Source of the DNA: Paraglomus occultum
Taxonomy: Eukaryota; Glomeromycota; Glomeromycetes; Paraglomerales; Paraglomeraceae
Assembly (NCBI GenBank): GCA_910592205.1
Contig: CAJVPJ010000587.1
Location: 1 to 21,382 of the forward strand
DNA: 21,382 bases
Direction of reading: 5' to 3'
The position numbers and the translations under genes were made by a program. The notes beneath the pieces are model-generated. The model was not told where the DNA came from and searched no databases. It saw only the letters and a list, made by a program, of their open reading frames with translations. This document shows positions 20,326-21,382 of this stretch, piece by piece (the first letter of the stretch is position 1; every line of letters begins with the position of its first letter).

Positions 20326-20727
20326 AAAATATTATGGGAATCTATACAAGAAGCTATCCAAATTAAAGTGGAGGCGTTTGCACCTAAATCATTCGGCATC
20401 TTCCCTATGGTTGCAGTTAATTTCAATACGATCAGTGACTATCACTGGAATGAGCACGACGAACTAAATTTCTTACGTTGCTTGGTCGCTTTAGGTGATT
20501 TCGAGGGAGGCGAACTGTGCTTCCCGCAACTCCAGATTATCGTTCCACTTCGTCCGGGACAAATCGTTGCGTTTTTATCGCGTTTTTTATTGTACGGAAA
20601 TTTCCCAGTAACCCGAGGGATAAGGCACAGCATCGTTTACTTTATTCATGGAACGTTTTTCCACCATCATCACGACTCCACTCCCATTCATAGTGATCTT
20701 ACTAGGCTCTCATCAAGGCTTGAATAA
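20326..20727 (+). CDS. 2OG-Fe(II) oxygenase core domain (part of the decayed gene)
   Basis: This 133-codon open segment covers the double-stranded beta-helix core. In TET/JBP relatives the metal is held by H-x-D and a distal His. Here the first motif reads HWN (within DYHWNEHDE), so Asp is replaced by Asn, and the distal position in LLYGNFPV is Tyr instead of His. The 2OG-contacting Arg in GIRHSIVYF remains, as do the structural GDFEGGEL and LRPGQ motifs. The residues after FHHHHDS have no counterpart that I recognise. A catalytically dead protein or a pseudogene product is expected. Confidence 0.75.
   Translation, partial: KILWESIQEAIQIKVEAFAPKSFGIFPMVAVNFNTISDYHWNEHDELNFLRCLVALGDFEGGELCFPQLQIIVPLRPGQIVAFLSRFLLYGNFPVTRGIRHSIVYFIHGTFFHHHHDSTPIHSDLTRLSSRLE
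20725..20727 (+). other. In-frame TAA with coding continuing beyond it
   Basis: The frame before and after this TAA is the same. The downstream part (SRFELPDPTFQTKKSQTEIP onward) reaches a proper donor at 20825 in phase with exon 20889-20947. No GT-AG intron that would remove the TAA was seen. It is best explained as a nonsense mutation. Confidence 0.6.
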
Positions 20728-20947
20728 TGCTCAAGATTCGAACTTCCGGATCCGACTTTCCAAACCAAAAAAAGTCAAACCGAGATACCTGATAAGGCTA
20801 GTGATAAGAGACGAAAAAGAATCGGTAAATAGTTCATTTATTGTTAATTTGTGTAGAATAAGTAATACTAACATTTTATTTTTAATAGATTTGACGCGTG
20901 CCCGACGAGGATTGAAGGCTGAAGATCCGTTATCCGATTCTGAATAG

Positions 20948-21382
20948 TACACTAAGTAAAAACGTTATGTGGATAGTCTAAAATTATAATCTCATAGTTA
21001 TATGTAAATATATCATGCCTCGAAGAGGCGCCCAAGGGCCTGATCATCACGGGTTAAATAAAGATTTTCGTAAATCTATCAATAAATATGAGATCACGAC
21101 CCATCGGGGCTTTTTATTGGCATGTTCAATGAGACTGTGTCATTTCTCCAAATATCTATGCTGATCTCTGATTCGCAGATTAAGGCTCGAAGAGCTATTT
21201 CTTTGAAATAAAACACATGACATCGCTCCCTTGATGCTCATTGTAACGTGATGTAATTTCGCAGCTATAATTATTTTCAGATTGAATTTGCTATATTTAC
21301 TTAATTTATAAATTTATGCGTTATTTTCTGCATTAAATATATTTGACTAGTCAAGATATTTTATTATAGCAAATATGGTAAG
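20948..21382. other. Downstream region with AATAAA signals and hairpins
   Basis: No protein gene is visible. Two AATAAA hexamers, at about 21056 and 21080, could serve 3' processing of the upstream gene. The hairpin cluster is listed separately. Confidence 0.5.
21017..21116 (+). other. Cluster of short hairpins ending in a T run (structured RNA candidate)
   Basis: Adjacent perfect hairpins are GCCTC-GAA-GAGGC (21017-21029), GCCC-AA-GGGC (21030-21039) and AGATTT-TCGT-AAATCT (21062-21077). CCC-ATCG-GGG (about 21100-21109) is followed by C and TTTTT. The compact G+C-rich stems contrast with the AT-rich surroundings, and the T run could end an RNA polymerase III transcript. No known RNA family was recognised and no A/B-box promoter was identified. 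Confidence 0.3.

Larger units (their letters stand above)
19055..20947 (+). pseudogene. Decayed TET/JBP-type 2OG-Fe(II) oxygenase gene
   Basis: Intact members of this superfamily oxidise methylated bases in DNA, or related substrates, using 2-oxoglutarate and Fe(II). The N-terminal segment 19055-19315 is basic (KKKLSRQARYNKKRKLEKEQ), then SSYFMTPPAILFTYYVR; a frame change leads into CFCVTDWSPELF at 19318. Less clear pieces follow (19440-19545, 19615-19842). 19998-20165 (TELNSGCIVNVNSQTLLHLG, then MDAMNHYSFH) shifts to 20150-20317 (EHFGIFTLNNLFLY, then KCVDKLLYNLYPLS), then to 20326-20727, the oxygenase core. The core has VNFNTISDYHWNEHDELN, ALGDFEGGELCFPQL, PLRPGQIVAF, LLYGNFPV and IRHSIVYF. 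A TAA (20725-20727) breaks the frame, but the same frame continues to 20824, splices over GTAAAT...TTAATAG (20825-20888) and ends at 20947 with a basic then acidic tail (RRKRIDLTRARRGLKAEDPL). Some apparent breaks could be unrecognised introns. Confidence 0.65.

Noticed and set aside
1-21382. tRNA and rRNA genes
   Set aside because: I looked for B-box-like GGTTCGAnTCC sequences and rRNA signatures and saw none; a tRNAscan or Infernal run could still find one.

Overview
The window is nuclear DNA of an AT-rich, intron-rich eukaryote. The evidence is a 20-exon PAN2 gene, GT-AG introns of about 60-120 nt in every gene, and protein types (PAN2, an RCF2-like HIG1 protein, a DMAC1-like protein, a two-repeat Myb, a TET/JBP-like dioxygenase relic) that together fit a fungus. 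The low gene density, AT-rich spacers and many decayed lineage-specific coding relics resemble an early-diverging filamentous fungus (Mucoromycota, perhaps an arbuscular mycorrhizal Glomeromycotina). That placement is inference.

Layout. 1-1737 is AT-rich upstream DNA. PAN2 occupies 1738-6966 on the + strand; its 20 exons join into one frame of 1210 codons plus stop. It converges with a three-exon RCF2-like gene on the - strand (7926-7220). From about 8485 to 12150 there is mostly eroded coding DNA: a frameshifted relic on the - strand (9131-8485), a (TAC)n microsatellite, a 67-bp tandem duplication, a solitary exon related to a gene further right (10005-9846), spliced-looking exons of an unidentified - strand gene (10652-10416), and another frameshifted relic (12120-11560). 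A compact two-exon DMAC1-like mitochondrial gene lies at 13063-13362 (+). A Myb gene on the - strand (15709-14953 resolved; its 5' end is not resolved) uses a 26-nt micro-exon.

At the right end an unidentified four-exon gene (18909-17770, -) carries an exact-period 79-bp tandem duplication in its second intron. It starts about 145 bp from a divergent + strand relic of a TET/JBP-type 2-oxoglutarate/Fe(II) oxygenase (about 19055-20947). This relic keeps the fold signatures and the 2OG-binding Arg, but two of three predicted metal ligands are substituted and the frame is broken several times. Downstream, 21017-21116 holds a run of small hairpins ending in a T stretch.

Function. The three best-understood genes are housekeeping: mRNA poly(A) shortening (PAN2), respiratory-chain supercomplex assembly or modulation (RCF2-like) and respiratory complex assembly (DMAC1-like). 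The unusual part is the right third, where a nucleic-acid oxygenase relic, an unknown gene family with a second decayed copy, and tandem palindromic repeats lie together. All exon coordinates come from reading frames and splice signals by eye, with phase checked across every junction; no alignment or transcript data were available.
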